Positions 16,004 through 25,733 are shown, counted from the first letter of the stretch. The stretch is DNA of 64,000 nucleotides from an uncultured Lachnospiraceae bacterium (GCA_910588215.1 CAJUQJ010000009.1:1-64000), one strand, 5' to 3'. The notes: generated by a model not told the origin, from the sequence alone. Numbers and translations are program-made.

Positions 16004-17830
16004 CTATGGCCTCATCGAGTCCTCATTCTCCAACTCAGCTTCCAGATCATTCAGCTCGCTCGCTATAAGTGCAGCGGCTTTTTTCTTCTTACGGATCTGC
16101 AGGAATACCACCACGCCGGCAATGGCAACTACAATAACACCGACGACGATCCCTATGATCAATCCTTTCTTAGAACCACTCTGCTCCTCCGGCATCATAC
16201 CGTCTCCCATCATATCGCCATCCATCATGTCACCACCCATCATATCATCCATGATCATCTCTGTCACAAACAGGGTGATCGTCTTCTCCTCCTTTGTCAC
16301 ATTACCTGCATCATCCTCATAGGAAATCTCCATAATGACTGTCCCGTCATCCATTGTGGGTGCGATTCCAGTTAACATAACATCCACATTGCCAGTTGCT
16401 CCCGACTGTAGATTGCCGACAAATGCCGATGCCTCATCGACAGAATCCGCATGGAATTTGACCTGCACGTTATAGAGGGTCGTCTTACCTGTATTATAGA
16501 TACTACACATCACGTTAGACTGAGATCCCACCGAGATATCAGCCGGTACGACTTCCGGAATGCTCGTATCAAAGCGACTTTCCTGGGAGATTGGAATGGA
16601 AACACTGGCCTTATCTGTCAGATCGAACGCGGTACCCGCATCATACTTCATGTTGACGTCAAGCACATATGGCTTCTGCGCCAGATCGGCCTTCGCCGTC
16701 ATCTCGATCACAATATCCGCCGCCGTGTTTGCCCCTATTCTGTCCATATAGACGGAACTGGCCCCGGAAGTCGGCAGGAACGCAGAATACGTATTGGTCT
16801 TGTCTTCCCCTTCCTGTGCCGCCTGCATATCGAAGAGGACATTCGTTACCGCCATATCCTTGGCCGTATTCTTCACATGGATCGTCAGTGTAAAAGTATC
16901 ACCCGCAAAGACCTTGGCCGGATTCGTCTCAAAGCCAGTCACCACAATACGTGGTTTTGCCCCTTCAGCCTCCTGCCCGTTTCCGCCGATATAACCGCTT
17001 CCCGGCTTACCGACCGTTCTCACATACACGGTCAATTCTGCCGGCTTCTCACTGCGGACCCCGGCTTTCGTATACCAAACATTAAATACCAGCGGATAAT
17101 AACCGGTCATCACATCATTCCTGGCCGTAAAAGTAAACGTAAACTCTCTTCTGTTGGCCATAGCCGCTTCTTTCGTCTGGTTTCCCGGAATAAAAGGCTC
17201 CGTCTGCAGGTAGCTGGTCATATCAGGCTCAAAAGGCCATTCCGTAACGACAGTGGAAGTCTTCGGCTCTATGATCAGATCATTCAGTTCCTCCGTACCG
17301 AAATTGATCACCGGCAGTACGATGGACACCTGCTGCCCGTATCCCACTGTCGGTGTCTCCCAGTTATCTCCCACCTGCAGGAACTCGCTGGTAGTCATGG
17401 TGACCGCCGCCACAGCCGTCGATTCCATATTGCTCTTAGTCTGTGACACATAAGCCCACAGTTCCGTAAGCGACATTTCGGTATTCGCTATATAGTAGAC
17501 CGCACTATCGAATACTTTGTGAAGGTTCTCCATTACTTTCTCATCAAGCTTGTAACGCACTTCCAGACTCTGCATATAATAGAGCATATCTTCATCGGCA
17601 TCTGCCCTGTCATCATCGGTGATCGGGCGGTCAGATGTACGGTTTACCGTCGATGTTGAATTGCCACTCCAGGATTCCTGTTCTTCCGCATAGGATACTG
17701 TTGCCGGGATGTCCGGAACCACCGAAAACACCGTTCCGACCACAAGCGCAGACATCACGCCGATCATAAATCTGCTCACTGCCCTTCTACAGACAGATCG
17801 TCTCTTCTCATTCCATTCTCTTCTTATCAT
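16004..17830 (-). CDS. Extracytoplasmic membrane-anchored adaptor with Met-rich stalk
   Basis: This 608-residue protein has a signal peptide (RFMIGVMSALVVGTVFSVV, likely cut after SYA). A large beta-rich extracellular part follows with repeated CARDB/Ig-like segments (ITVTGFETNPAKVFAGDTFTL-type and PADISVGSQSNVMCSIYNTG), then one TM helix (GLIIGIVVGVIVVAIAGVVVF) and a short charged tail with coiled-coil character. Just before the TM is a striking Met/Asp/Gly run (MDDMMGGDMMDGDMMGDGMM). Gene order ATPase - this protein - MacB permease resembles COG1361-type adaptors of tripartite-like exporters in Gram-positives. Function is inferred from context. Confidence 0.75.
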   Translation of the reverse strand: MIRREWNEKRRSVCRRAVSRFMIGVMSALVVGTVFSVVPDIPATVSYAEEQESWSGNSTSTVNRTSDRPITDDDRADADEDMLYYMQSLEVRYKLDEKVMENLHKVFDSAVYYIANTEMSLTELWAYVSQTKSNMESTAVAAVTMTTSEFLQVGDNWETPTVGYGQQVSIVLPVINFGTEELNDLIIEPKTSTVVTEWPFEPDMTSYLQTEPFIPGNQTKEAAMANRREFTFTFTARNDVMTGYYPLVFNVWYTKAGVRSEKPAELTVYVRTVGKPGSGYIGGNGQEAEGAKPRIVVTGFETNPAKVFAGDTFTLTIHVKNTAKDMAVTNVLFDMQAAQEGEDKTNTYSAFLPTSGASSVYMDRIGANTAADIVIEMTAKADLAQKPYVLDVNMKYDAGTAFDLTDKASVSIPISQESRFDTSIPEVVPADISVGSQSNVMCSIYNTGKTTLYNVQVKFHADSVDEASAFVGNLQSGATGNVDVMLTGIAPTMDDGTVIMEISYEDDAGNVTKEEKTITLFVTEMIMDDMMGGDMMDGDMMGDGMMPEEQSGSKKGLIIGIVVGVIVVAIAGVVVFLQIRKKKKAAALIASELNDLEAELENEDSMRP

Positions 17831-17887
17831 CTCTTCTTATCCTCTTCTACAACCTTTACGTTTGCTCTTCGCGCAGGAAGCTATATA

Positions 17888-18622
17888 TCACTCCTTCGCC
17901 TGAATCTCCACCGGCATTTCCATGCCGCGTCTGTCCTCAATCTCGATGATCTTGCCGTCCTTAATCCGCAGTACAAGATCTGCAAATCCTGCCAGATAAT
18001 TATCATGTGTCACCATGACAAGTGTCTGGTTCTTCTCCCGGACAACCCGCTTCATCAGATTCATTACCTCCACCGATGTATTGGAATCCAGATTACCCGT
18101 CGGCTCATCCGCAAAGATGATCTCCGGCTCCACCACCAGTGCACGCGCTACACCCACGCGCTGCTGCTGACCACCGGACATTTGGTTGGGTCTGTGCTTT
18201 TTATGCTTTTTCAGACCCACCAGATCCAGCATTTCCTCAGCCTTCCTGTTGCGGCTTTTCTTATCCATCCCCTGAAATGTAAGAGGCAGAGCTACATTCT
18301 CAATGGCGTTCATAGTCCCCATCAGATTAAAAGACTGAAAAATAAATCCGATATGTTCCCGTCTGAAGGCCACCAATTGATTCTCCGACTTGCTCTCCAT
18401 ATGCTCTCCGGCTATGATGATCTCACCCTTCGTCGGTTTCTCAAGTCCTGCCAGCATATTGAGAAGTGTCGATTTCCCGGAACCCGAGGTGCCTACGATA
18501 GAGCAGAAATCCCCACGGTTAATAGTAAAACTGACACCGTTCAAAGCCCTAACCTTCGTCTCCCCGACCCGGTAGATCTTATATAAGTCCTTGACATTGA
18601 TCACAGGTCCTGTCCGACTCAC
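17888..18622 (-). CDS. LolD/MacB-type ABC transporter ATPase
   Basis: This 244-residue nucleotide-binding protein has Walker A GTSGSGKSTLLNMLAG, Q-loop FIFQSFNLMGTMNA, signature MSGGQQQRVGVARALV, Walker B IIFADEPTGNLDS, and H-loop VMVTHDN. The Q-loop and D-loop wording matches the LolD/MacB/BceA class. It starts the operon with the adaptor and permease that follow at 57- and 53-nt gaps. The GTG at 18622 is preferred, preceded by AAGG. No two-component system lies next to it, unlike the modules at 41-56 kb. Confidence 0.9.
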   Translation of the reverse strand: MSRTGPVINVKDLYKIYRVGETKVRALNGVSFTINRGDFCSIVGTSGSGKSTLLNMLAGLEKPTKGEIIIAGEHMESKSENQLVAFRREHIGFIFQSFNLMGTMNAIENVALPLTFQGMDKKSRNRKAEEMLDLVGLKKHKKHRPNQMSGGQQQRVGVARALVVEPEIIFADEPTGNLDSNTSVEVMNLMKRVVREKNQTLVMVTHDNYLAGFADLVLRIKDGKIIEIEDRRGMEMPVEIQAKE

Positions 18623-18730
18623 ATCCTTGTCCCGCCTTTCCTATAATTGACATTATCGGAAATCTTGCTTTCCTTCCTGCAAAACTTCCATGTTAAGTTT
18701 ACTACAAAACCAAACTGCAAGCAAGTCCAC

Positions 18731-20851
18731 TCAATCGTCAAGCGCCGTGGCCTCTGTCACAAATCCCGGTACCTGGTCTGTGTAGAACTTATAGTTAAAC
18801 CCATAATTGCTCCTGTTATATGGGTATGCTGTATCCTTCTTAAAGGTAATATAGATATCGTAATCATCATCTACTTCTTTATAGTTATGCCAATGCGCCG
18901 ACAGACTGTTTGGGTAGATCACCGGCAGGATCATCTCAAACTCTTCCTGTTCATAGAATGTCTCAGATACTACTCTGCTTTCATTATAAGCAAACGATGC
19001 AGCATTCCTCGTATCATAAACCGGCATATCCTCATATTCTTCCCCAAGATCACTGTGATAATTCGTAACGGTAATGGAATCAATATCCTCAGGATCTAAC
19101 ATAACCGGATAATAAGCCTCAGCTGACTGTAAATACGCTATCGTATTCTCAAAACTCTCATACACATCCAATGAATAGTTCATCCAATTCGGAAATTGGA
19201 CCCTGAGCACTCCGCAGGGACGCATGTTTCTTGCCAGCGTAAAATCGAATTGCTCCAGATCTTTCATATAGGCTTCCCGCAGCGCCGCTCCGTCCTCCGC
19301 CGGAAGCGCCACCTCGGTGGCACCGTTGCTGTAAGTCATCGACTGCACCATTTCAAAAGAATCCTCATCTGTCACGATCTGATAAGTACCGGCCCGATAT
19401 TCCTCTGTCCCTATGATCTTGTTGAGCAGTTCTTCATTGACCGGATTGTCGAAATCCATATAAAAGCTTCTGCCCACTTCCCTCCCGGAATTTAGCCGGT
19501 AAAGCACGTGTATCTCTCTGGGATCAGTCATATCTTCTACCTTCTCCCGCTGCGCTTTCTCCGCCAATATCAAAAGCGGCTCTACATCCACGATCTTCAT
19601 TCTCTCCTTCGTCGCCTCAGCTGTCGAGATATACTGAAAATCCGCATTCCAGAACTCATGATAGGTATCCAACGTCAACGCAACGCTCTCCAGCTTGCTC
19701 TGCAGCGGCACATATTTATCGTATCCGAGCAGATCTGCCTGAAAGATAAAGAACACGATCGCGATGCCGGCAACCGCAACGCCGCTGGAGACGAGGTGCT
19801 TAAACATACTCTTAAGGTCAAAGTCGTAGATCACTTCCATAGCCGCACTACCGATCACACCGCCTGCGATCATTGTCGTCAGTGTCAGTGTCGTATTCCC
19901 ATGACCGGCACTGTACACCCACATGCCAAGCCCGACCGCCGCCGGGATCACAATGATCACCTTGACTGCCGATTCTATAGAAGGAAATGCCATTGACTTA
20001 CCGGCAGCCTCCGAAGGACGCCTGCGGTAACACAGCCATGCCACTGTCAGAGACAGCACCGCTATCAAAAACCATTTCCCATAAAAAGGCAGTGCTTCTT
20101 GCGCCATCTCCTGTACACTCGTCAGCTGTTTGATCTCCCATGTTTTGCCGACATAGTCTGTCAACGCTGACAGCCTGGGTTCGTTGGAAATATAGAACCC
20201 ATCCTTCGTCTCGAAGAATGCATACTGGAGCGTATTGAGCAGCACGTACAACATCATCTCATACAATGCAAATGTTCCTGCCACAAACAAGGTAATAAAA
20301 CGATTCCCTGTCAGCATCACCGACAGTATCACCGTATGGTACAGCACCAAAAACATCAATAGATTCCACAAAAAGCCCAGCCCAATGACTGCCATCACCT
20401 CATCGTTTACCGCTCGCTGTACTGCCGCCAAAACGACCCCGGTCAAAAGACTCGCGAGCGTAGTCGTCAGGTATATGATGATGCCATTCAGGTAGATCAC
20501 CATAAATCTTCTGTTCTTATCCACCGGCACACTGTGATACATATCTACCTTCTTCTGGTCATAGAGATAAGAATACCCCTGCATACCGATAATGATGGCA
20601 AGTCCTATAAGGATTGGCAGAAGATTATCCTGGAATCCCAGAGCATCCTGCGTCGCCTGATACAATGCTTTCTGATATTCCTCCGCTTTCCTGTATGCCC
20701 CTTCCGCATTCCACATCCTCACACGACTCAGATAGACAGTCAGTACTCCTACATAAGCTGCAATCTGTGCCAGGACAGCCACGATCCACACCCATATCCG
20801 TCTCTTATGGTTCTCTACACTGCTAGCCCAAAATGAGTTTCTTGATGTCAT
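18731..20851 (-). CDS. Large ABC-2-type permease of GntR-regulated operon
   Basis: This 706-residue membrane protein has a first span near IWVWIVAVLAQIAAYVGVLTV and six or more further helices to about residue 390 (LLPILIGLAIIIGMQGYSYL, TLTTMIAGGVIGSAA, VAVAGIAIVFFIF). About 320 mostly soluble residues follow, rich in Tyr/Glu, presumably extracytoplasmic. ATG 20851 lies inside the end of the ATPase gene (29-nt overlap) and has GGAGGTGG upstream, indicating coupled translation. The partnership with a YtrA-like repressor and YtrB-like ATPase suggests an exporter induced by cell-wall stress. The large C-terminal domain has no recognised family. Confidence 0.8.
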   Translation of the reverse strand: MTSRNSFWASSVENHKRRIWVWIVAVLAQIAAYVGVLTVYLSRVRMWNAEGAYRKAEEYQKALYQATQDALGFQDNLLPILIGLAIIIGMQGYSYLYDQKKVDMYHSVPVDKNRRFMVIYLNGIIIYLTTTLASLLTGVVLAAVQRAVNDEVMAVIGLGFLWNLLMFLVLYHTVILSVMLTGNRFITLFVAGTFALYEMMLYVLLNTLQYAFFETKDGFYISNEPRLSALTDYVGKTWEIKQLTSVQEMAQEALPFYGKWFLIAVLSLTVAWLCYRRRPSEAAGKSMAFPSIESAVKVIIVIPAAVGLGMWVYSAGHGNTTLTLTTMIAGGVIGSAAMEVIYDFDLKSMFKHLVSSGVAVAGIAIVFFIFQADLLGYDKYVPLQSKLESVALTLDTYHEFWNADFQYISTAEATKERMKIVDVEPLLILAEKAQREKVEDMTDPREIHVLYRLNSGREVGRSFYMDFDNPVNEELLNKIIGTEEYRAGTYQIVTDEDSFEMVQSMTYSNGATEVALPAEDGAALREAYMKDLEQFDFTLARNMRPCGVLRVQFPNWMNYSLDVYESFENTIAYLQSAEAYYPVMLDPEDIDSITVTNYHSDLGEEYEDMPVYDTRNAASFAYNESRVVSETFYEQEEFEMILPVIYPNSLSAHWHNYKEVDDDYDIYITFKKDTAYPYNRSNYGFNYKFYTDQVPGFVTEATALDD

Positions 20852-21728
20852 ATCCCACCACCTCCGTTTCACTGATAAAGATTTCTTCAAGAGACAAAGG
20901 CAGTACCTCATAGAATACCGTATCCACCGCGGCAAATCTGGCTGCCACTTCTTCTCTCGTACTTCTCACGGTAAAGGTCCGCAGAGAGCCTCTCTGTTCT
21001 TTCTTGAGAACTTCCATACCACTTAACGCCTTCAATTCTTCTTCCACCGTCGCGAAGACACACTGCACTTTCTGTATATTGCACTTCATATCTTCGAGAT
21101 CCTTGGAAAGAAGCACGCCGCCTTTATGTAACAATCCCACATGATCACATATATCTTCCAATTCTCTCAGATTATGGGAGGCGATCACCGGCGTCAGACC
21201 TCTCTCCTCCATCTCTTTGGCAAAGAGCGACTTTATGCCCTGACGCATCACAGGATCCAGACCGTCAAAGGTTTCATCACACAATATATATTCCGTATGT
21301 GCACTGATTCCCAGCAGCAGTGCCAGCTGTTTCTTCATTCCTTTGGAAAAACTCCCTATCCTCCGGTTCTTGTCCAGATTAAAATTCTCCAGATATTTAT
21401 AGAACTCGGCTCTGTTGAAATGTTCGTAAATTCCACTATAGTATCTCTCCATCGCTTTCGCATTGGAATTGGCAAAAAAATAGGGGTCGTCTGCAATAAA
21501 GAAAAGCTTCTTCTTAGCATCCACATTATCGTATACTGGTATGTTATCCACCGTTACCGTCCCGCTGTCAGGTTTCAACACGCCGGATATCATGCGCAAC
21601 ACCGTACTCTTCCCTGCCCCGTTGGTTCCGATCAGACCAAACACGGTACTGTCCTTTATAGTTACACTGACCTCGTCAACCGCTTTGATCTTGTCAAAGG
21701 TCTTAGTCAGGCTATGTATCTCTATCAT
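20823..21728 (-). CDS. YtrB-like ABC transporter ATPase
   Basis: This 301-residue protein is an ABC ATPase: Walker A GTNGAGKSTVLRMISG, Q-loop region FFIADDPYFFA, signature FSKGMKKQLALLLG, Walker B EYILCDETFDGLDPVMRQ, H-loop VIASHNLRELEDI. The C-terminal ~90 residues are a variable regulatory extension. It is the second gene of the operon GntR-ATPase-permease, 18 nt after the regulator. In B. subtilis the equivalent ytr operon responds to lipid-II-interfering antibiotics; the same is inferred here. Confidence 0.9.
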   Translation of the reverse strand: MIEIHSLTKTFDKIKAVDEVSVTIKDSTVFGLIGTNGAGKSTVLRMISGVLKPDSGTVTVDNIPVYDNVDAKKKLFFIADDPYFFANSNAKAMERYYSGIYEHFNRAEFYKYLENFNLDKNRRIGSFSKGMKKQLALLLGISAHTEYILCDETFDGLDPVMRQGIKSLFAKEMEERGLTPVIASHNLRELEDICDHVGLLHKGGVLLSKDLEDMKCNIQKVQCVFATVEEELKALSGMEVLKKEQRGSLRTFTVRSTREEVAARFAAVDTVFYEVLPLSLEEIFISETEVVGYDIKKLILG

Positions 21729-21746
21729 GTTTTCCTTCCTTTCTGT

Positions 21747-22100
21747 CTATAGCATCTCGATCTCACGGATCAGTTCAGCCTTAGACATACCTATCTCCAA
21801 AACCTCACTTACAAGCAGCAGTATCTTGCCCACGTATTCTTTCTTCCTCTTATCGACCAAGCCGCTGTCTCCCGAGACAAAATTGCCCCTTCCCTTGACA
21901 GTATAGATAAATCCCTGACGCTCTAATTCCGCATAGGCTTTCTGAATCGTATTCGGATTGATGGAAAGCTCCATCGCCAGACTTCTCACTGAAGGTATCT
22001 GCTCGTCAGCCTGCATAGCACCCTTCAAGATCAACGTCTTAAAGCGTTCCACGATCTGTTCGTAAATCGGCCTGGTATCCTTATAGTCTATGATTATCAT
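21747..22100 (-). CDS. GntR-family (YtrA subfamily) repressor
   Basis: This 117-residue protein starts MIIIDYKDTRPIYEQIVERF and has the GntR winged helix IPSVRSLAMELSINPNTIQK plus AYAELERQGFIYTVKGRGNF. A short C-terminal helix pair follows, as in the YtrA subfamily, which lacks a ligand-binding domain. ATG 22100 has AAAGGAGAAGG just upstream; longer in-frame starts do not. It heads the operon with the ATPase and permease, and a dyad at 22174-22194 downstream of its promoter is the probable autoregulatory operator. Confidence 0.92.
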   Translation of the reverse strand: MIIIDYKDTRPIYEQIVERFKTLILKGAMQADEQIPSVRSLAMELSINPNTIQKAYAELERQGFIYTVKGRGNFVSGDSGLVDKRKKEYVGKILLLVSEVLEIGMSKAELIREIEML

Positions 22101-22173
22101 GCCTTCTCCTTTCTGAACACTCATGCCCCGTATGTCGAAAACACCATTAATAGAAGTAATCTCCCATATCACG

Positions 22174-22226
22174 TGTACTATTAGTGATGGTACAGTTAGT
22201 ATACCCCGGCTGCCTGCTAATGTCAA
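22174..22226 (-). promoter_or_regulatory. Promoter and operator of the GntR-ABC operon
   Basis: The minus strand has TTGACA-N17-TATACT (22198-22226). Immediately downstream, across the expected start site, lies the inverted repeat TGTAC-N11-GTACA (22174-22194). A repressor bound there would block initiation, fitting YtrA-type autoregulation. Confidence 0.75.
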
Positions 22227-22248
22227 GCATAAGGTTTCCCATCACAAA

Positions 22249-22278
22249 AGGACATCTGTCGTTTCCGCCAGATGTCCT
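22249..22278 (-). terminator. gpmI terminator
   Basis: AGGACATCTG and CAGATGTCCT form a perfect 10-bp stem with a 10-nt loop, followed on the minus strand by TTTTGTG, 64 nt after the gpmI stop. Confidence 0.85.
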
Positions 22279-22342
22279 CTCATATCTCTCAATCCTATAT
22301 AACCAACTGTAACCTATTGTCACTGCCAACTCCATATTATGA

Positions 22343-23884
22343 CTACTTCATTAGCAGTGATCTTCCGGTCATTTCTTCCGGTTGTTCCATGCCCATAAGT
22401 TCGATAAGCGTAGGGATAATGTCTGCAAGACAACCACCCTCTCTTAATTTATATGCCGGATCCGCATTGACAAGAATAAACGGTACCGGATTCGTAGTAT
22501 GCGCCGTGAAGGGAGCCCCTGTCTCATAATCCACCAGCTGCTCGGCATTCCCGTGATCGGCACAGATGAACATAACGCCGTCAGCTTCTTTGACAGCTTC
22601 CACTGCACGGCCGACACACTCGTCAACCGCTTCCACGGCCTTAATCGCTGCCTGTTCCACGCCGGTATGACCTACCATATCCGGATTTGCAAAGTTGATG
22701 ATGATAACATCATACTTATCGGATTTGATACAATCCACCAGTTTGTCACAGACTTCGTAAGCACTCATCTGCGGTTTCAGATCGTAAGTCGCCACGTCCT
22801 TAGGAGAATTTACCAGGATTCTCTCTTCTCCCTCGTTAGGTTCTTCCACACCGCCATTAAAGAAGAAGGTCACATGGGCATACTTCTCTGTTTCGGCCAG
22901 CCTTGCCTGCTTCATGCCGTGTGCCGCAAGCCACTCACCGAATGTATTGGTAACGGAGATCTTGTGGAATGCCACTTCTTTATTGGGAATCGTAGGATCA
23001 TAATCAGAAAAGCACACATAAGTGAGATCCAGTCTCTTGCCTCTCTCAAATCCCTTGAAATCATCATCACAGAAGCTTCTGGTGATCTCTCTTGCCCTGT
23101 CAGGACGGAAATTATAGAAGACAACGGAATCGCCATCCTTGATCAAAGCAACCGGTTCACCGTTCTTCTTCACGACAGTCGGTTTTACAAACTCATCCGT
23201 CTCTTCTCTGTCATAAGACGCCTGAATACCCTCCGTCGCACTGTCTGCTTCCAGACCTTCGCCCTTCGTCAGCGCCAGATATGCCTTCTCCACTCTGTCA
23301 TAGTTGTTATCTCTGTCCATAGCATAATAGCGGCCCGTAACGGATGCAACCTCACCCACACCGATCTTATGCATCTCCTGTTCCAACTCTTCTACAAACC
23401 CCTTACCGCTTGCAGGCGGCGTATCCCGTCCGTCCAGGAAAGCATGGACATACACCTTCCGAAGATCGTTTCTCTTCGCAAGCTCCAACAGTCCATAGAT
23501 GTGTGTATTATGACTGTGCACACCACCGTCGGATACCAGACCGAACATATGCAGAGCGGAATCGTTCTTCTTACAATTATTCACTGCATCAAGAAGCGCC
23601 GGATTCTCGAAGAAAGTCCCGTCCTGAATCTCCTTCGTGATCCTCGTAAGTTCCTGATACACAATGCGCCCTGCTCCCATATTCAAATGCCCTACTTCGG
23701 AATTCCCCATCTGACCGTCCGGAAGACCTACTGCCATGCCGCTGGCATTTCCTTTGACAAAAGGACACTCCTCCATCAGCTTATCCATCACCGGCGTCTT
23801 CGCCTCCGCTACCGCATTGCCCTCTTTCTTCTCATTCAAGCCATAGCCATCCAGGATCATTAATACTGCAGGTTTCTTTCTCAT
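22343..23884 (-). CDS. gpmI: 2,3-bisphosphoglycerate-independent phosphoglycerate mutase
   Basis: This 513-residue (family ~510) metalloenzyme interconverts 3- and 2-phosphoglycerate with two Mn ions. Motifs are MILDGYGLN at the N-terminus, the phospho-Ser site QMGNSEVGHLNMGAGR, FLDGRDTPP, YNFRPDRAREI, INFANPDMVGHTG, and ICADHGNAEQ. ATG 23884 with AGGAG 10 nt upstream is chosen over the earlier ATG 9 nt before it, which crowds the ribosome site. The neighbouring TPR gene ends 64 nt upstream. Eno is 8 kb away, so there is no glycolytic operon. Confidence 0.97.
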   Translation of the reverse strand: MRKKPAVLMILDGYGLNEKKEGNAVAEAKTPVMDKLMEECPFVKGNASGMAVGLPDGQMGNSEVGHLNMGAGRIVYQELTRITKEIQDGTFFENPALLDAVNNCKKNDSALHMFGLVSDGGVHSHNTHIYGLLELAKRNDLRKVYVHAFLDGRDTPPASGKGFVEELEQEMHKIGVGEVASVTGRYYAMDRDNNYDRVEKAYLALTKGEGLEADSATEGIQASYDREETDEFVKPTVVKKNGEPVALIKDGDSVVFYNFRPDRAREITRSFCDDDFKGFERGKRLDLTYVCFSDYDPTIPNKEVAFHKISVTNTFGEWLAAHGMKQARLAETEKYAHVTFFFNGGVEEPNEGEERILVNSPKDVATYDLKPQMSAYEVCDKLVDCIKSDKYDVIIINFANPDMVGHTGVEQAAIKAVEAVDECVGRAVEAVKEADGVMFICADHGNAEQLVDYETGAPFTAHTTNPVPFILVNADPAYKLREGGCLADIIPTLIELMGMEQPEEMTGRSLLMK

Positions 23885-23948
23885 AGTCTTCATTCTCCTT
23901 TTCTCAACATCTATCTTGTTATCTGTCCTGTTGCAAGTTACTTCTCTG

Positions 23949-25529
23949 TCAATAATCAATCTCCCACTCATGTTCACCGCCCCAGTCGCCGATGGCATTC
24001 GTCGTGATTCCCTCTGAAGTCGTTACCTTTGTATCAAATCTGTAATTCATCTGCGGCACATACTGTCCGTCGATCTTCACGTTACTGTAGAGATACTGTA
24101 TGGTATACTCCGTATGGGAATCTGCCCCCGGCTCTTCCGGCGGCTCATAGGAAATGACGCTCCTCTGCACACCGTCATCCTCCTGATGTGTTCCCCAGAC
24201 CGAAATGATGCCTTGCTGATTTGTATAATCCTCATTGCCAAGGAAAGCAAAACTGACCTTGCCTTCTTCCCTGTGCAGCACCATCTGTTCCCGGCTGACA
24301 GGAATATAGACACTTCCTTCCCAGTATCCCGAATTTTCTTCAATAAATCCGTCCCTGATCTTCTGATAGGCTTCCTCCGACACCAAATCTCTCGCATAGG
24401 CATAATTGCCCGCTGCAAATTCATCGAAAGCTTTGTCAAAATAACCGCTGACCTCTTTAGCCCGTTCAAGACATGCCAGTGTCTCCGTGATATCCGCATC
24501 ATTGAGTACACTGTTTACTTCCGCAAGCACTGCCGCATACGGCTCTAAATGCGGCAGACTGAGCCTTACATACGGCATATCGATGTTTGCATACTGCTTC
24601 AACTGTTTCCCGATCTCCTCCGAAGGATCGGCCTGATAAACCGCCAGCATCCTGCGCAGCAGCTGTTCATATTCTGTATAACTGCAGCTGTCCAGATCAA
24701 TACTTTCGTCGAAAAACAACATACAGGTATCCGCTTCTTCCGTCACCTTAAAAAGACGCTCATAGCAGGTCGAAAGCAGTTCCAGTGCCTTTTGCTTCTC
24801 CGTTCCCTGCTCTAATACCCGAACACATTTATCAACCGTTGCCAGCGTACAGATCTTTGCATTCAGATCCGCTACGGCCTGGTTCAATACCGCAACGCTG
24901 TAATACTGCAGCAGTTCTTCATCCTGTGTCTTCTCCCACCCGGTATACAGAATCTGCTCTTCTTCTGCCGCCATCTGCTGTCTGTCAAAAAGTTCCGCCA
25001 GGCTGCGGTATGCCTCCGTCGAGGCAGGATCCGCCTCTAATGCCTTCTCATAAGCGCTCTGTGCTTTCCCATAATCCTCTTTGTCCGTATATCTGTCGCC
25101 CTGAAAGAGCCTGAAAGATACTTTCACCGCCGGCAGACAGAACACCGCAATGCCGATGCTCGAAAGCACAATGATGCCCGCCGAAACAGCCATGATGATC
25201 TTCTGTCTTCTTACCTTCTTCTCCCGCTCTGCCCTTCTTCTTGCCCGCTCCTCATCTCTCCTGCTCATGCGGGCTTCAAAACTCTCCCTGTCATCACCCG
25301 CATCCGCTCTTACATCCGCCGCTTTCTTCTCTGCTGATGCTTTACGCATGTCACGGACTTGAGTTTTGCCTTTGGATGTTTTCTTTCCGGATATTGCCTT
25401 CTTTCCGTTAGCCATCTTCTTCGCCCCGCTGCTTCTGTGGCTGACGGCTTTCTTTTCTTCCGAGGGCTCATTCCCGACAGCTGCTATCTTCGTTTTCTTC
25501 TCCGCCAAGTTACTGTTATTATGCCCCAT
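23949..25529 (-). CDS. Membrane-anchored TPR protein with Lys-rich N-terminus
   Basis: This 526-residue protein has a ~110-residue low-complexity Lys/Ala/Arg-rich cytoplasmic N-terminus ending in an RRDEERARRRAEREKK coil. One TM segment (IIMAVSAGIIVLSSIGIAVFC) and an extracytoplasmic TPR unit (YGKAQSAYEKALEADPASTE, AYRSLAELFDRQQMAAEEEQ) follow. The C-terminal ~130 residues form an unrecognised beta-rich domain. The basic tail could contact nucleic acid or acidic membrane. The start has only weak GGCAG/GGGAG upstream. It is divergent from the metallopeptidase gene. No defined function can be given. Confidence 0.7.
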   Translation of the reverse strand: MGHNNSNLAEKKTKIAAVGNEPSEEKKAVSHRSSGAKKMANGKKAISGKKTSKGKTQVRDMRKASAEKKAADVRADAGDDRESFEARMSRRDEERARRRAEREKKVRRQKIIMAVSAGIIVLSSIGIAVFCLPAVKVSFRLFQGDRYTDKEDYGKAQSAYEKALEADPASTEAYRSLAELFDRQQMAAEEEQILYTGWEKTQDEELLQYYSVAVLNQAVADLNAKICTLATVDKCVRVLEQGTEKQKALELLSTCYERLFKVTEEADTCMLFFDESIDLDSCSYTEYEQLLRRMLAVYQADPSEEIGKQLKQYANIDMPYVRLSLPHLEPYAAVLAEVNSVLNDADITETLACLERAKEVSGYFDKAFDEFAAGNYAYARDLVSEEAYQKIRDGFIEENSGYWEGSVYIPVSREQMVLHREEGKVSFAFLGNEDYTNQQGIISVWGTHQEDDGVQRSVISYEPPEEPGADSHTEYTIQYLYSNVKIDGQYVPQMNYRFDTKVTTSEGITTNAIGDWGGEHEWEIDY

Positions 25530-25660
25530 TCTGCCTTAACTCCCAATATATTGATCCCTGTCTCCATGATCTTGCCACACAAGATCTCAGGTTCCCTAAT
25601 GATTTTCCCACATCGTTCATAGTAGCATATTTCATAGGATCTTGTCCAGCATTTAGCGCC

Positions 25661-25689
25661 TTGTTACTGTAATGTTCTTATGATAGAAT
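25661..25689 (+). promoter_or_regulatory. Promoter of the YgjP-like metallopeptidase gene
   Basis: The plus strand reads TTGTTA-N17-TAGAAT, 45 nt upstream of the ATG at 25734. A small dyad GATCTTG-N5-CAAGATC lies further left at 25568-25586. Confidence 0.65.
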
Positions 25690-25733
25690 AGCATAAGAAA
25701 ACAACCGCATCACAGACAGGAGCACGACCTACC

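Noticed and set aside
16451..17446. 331-codon plus-strand frame opposite the Met-rich adaptor gene
   Set aside because: Antisense shadow of a real gene; composition is Arg/His-rich without domains, and no ribosome site.
22499..23863. Very long plus-strand frame (454 codons) opposite gpmI
   Set aside because: It is the mirror image of the gpmI coding region, with His/Leu/Arg-rich low-quality composition and no motif, while gpmI is unmistakable.
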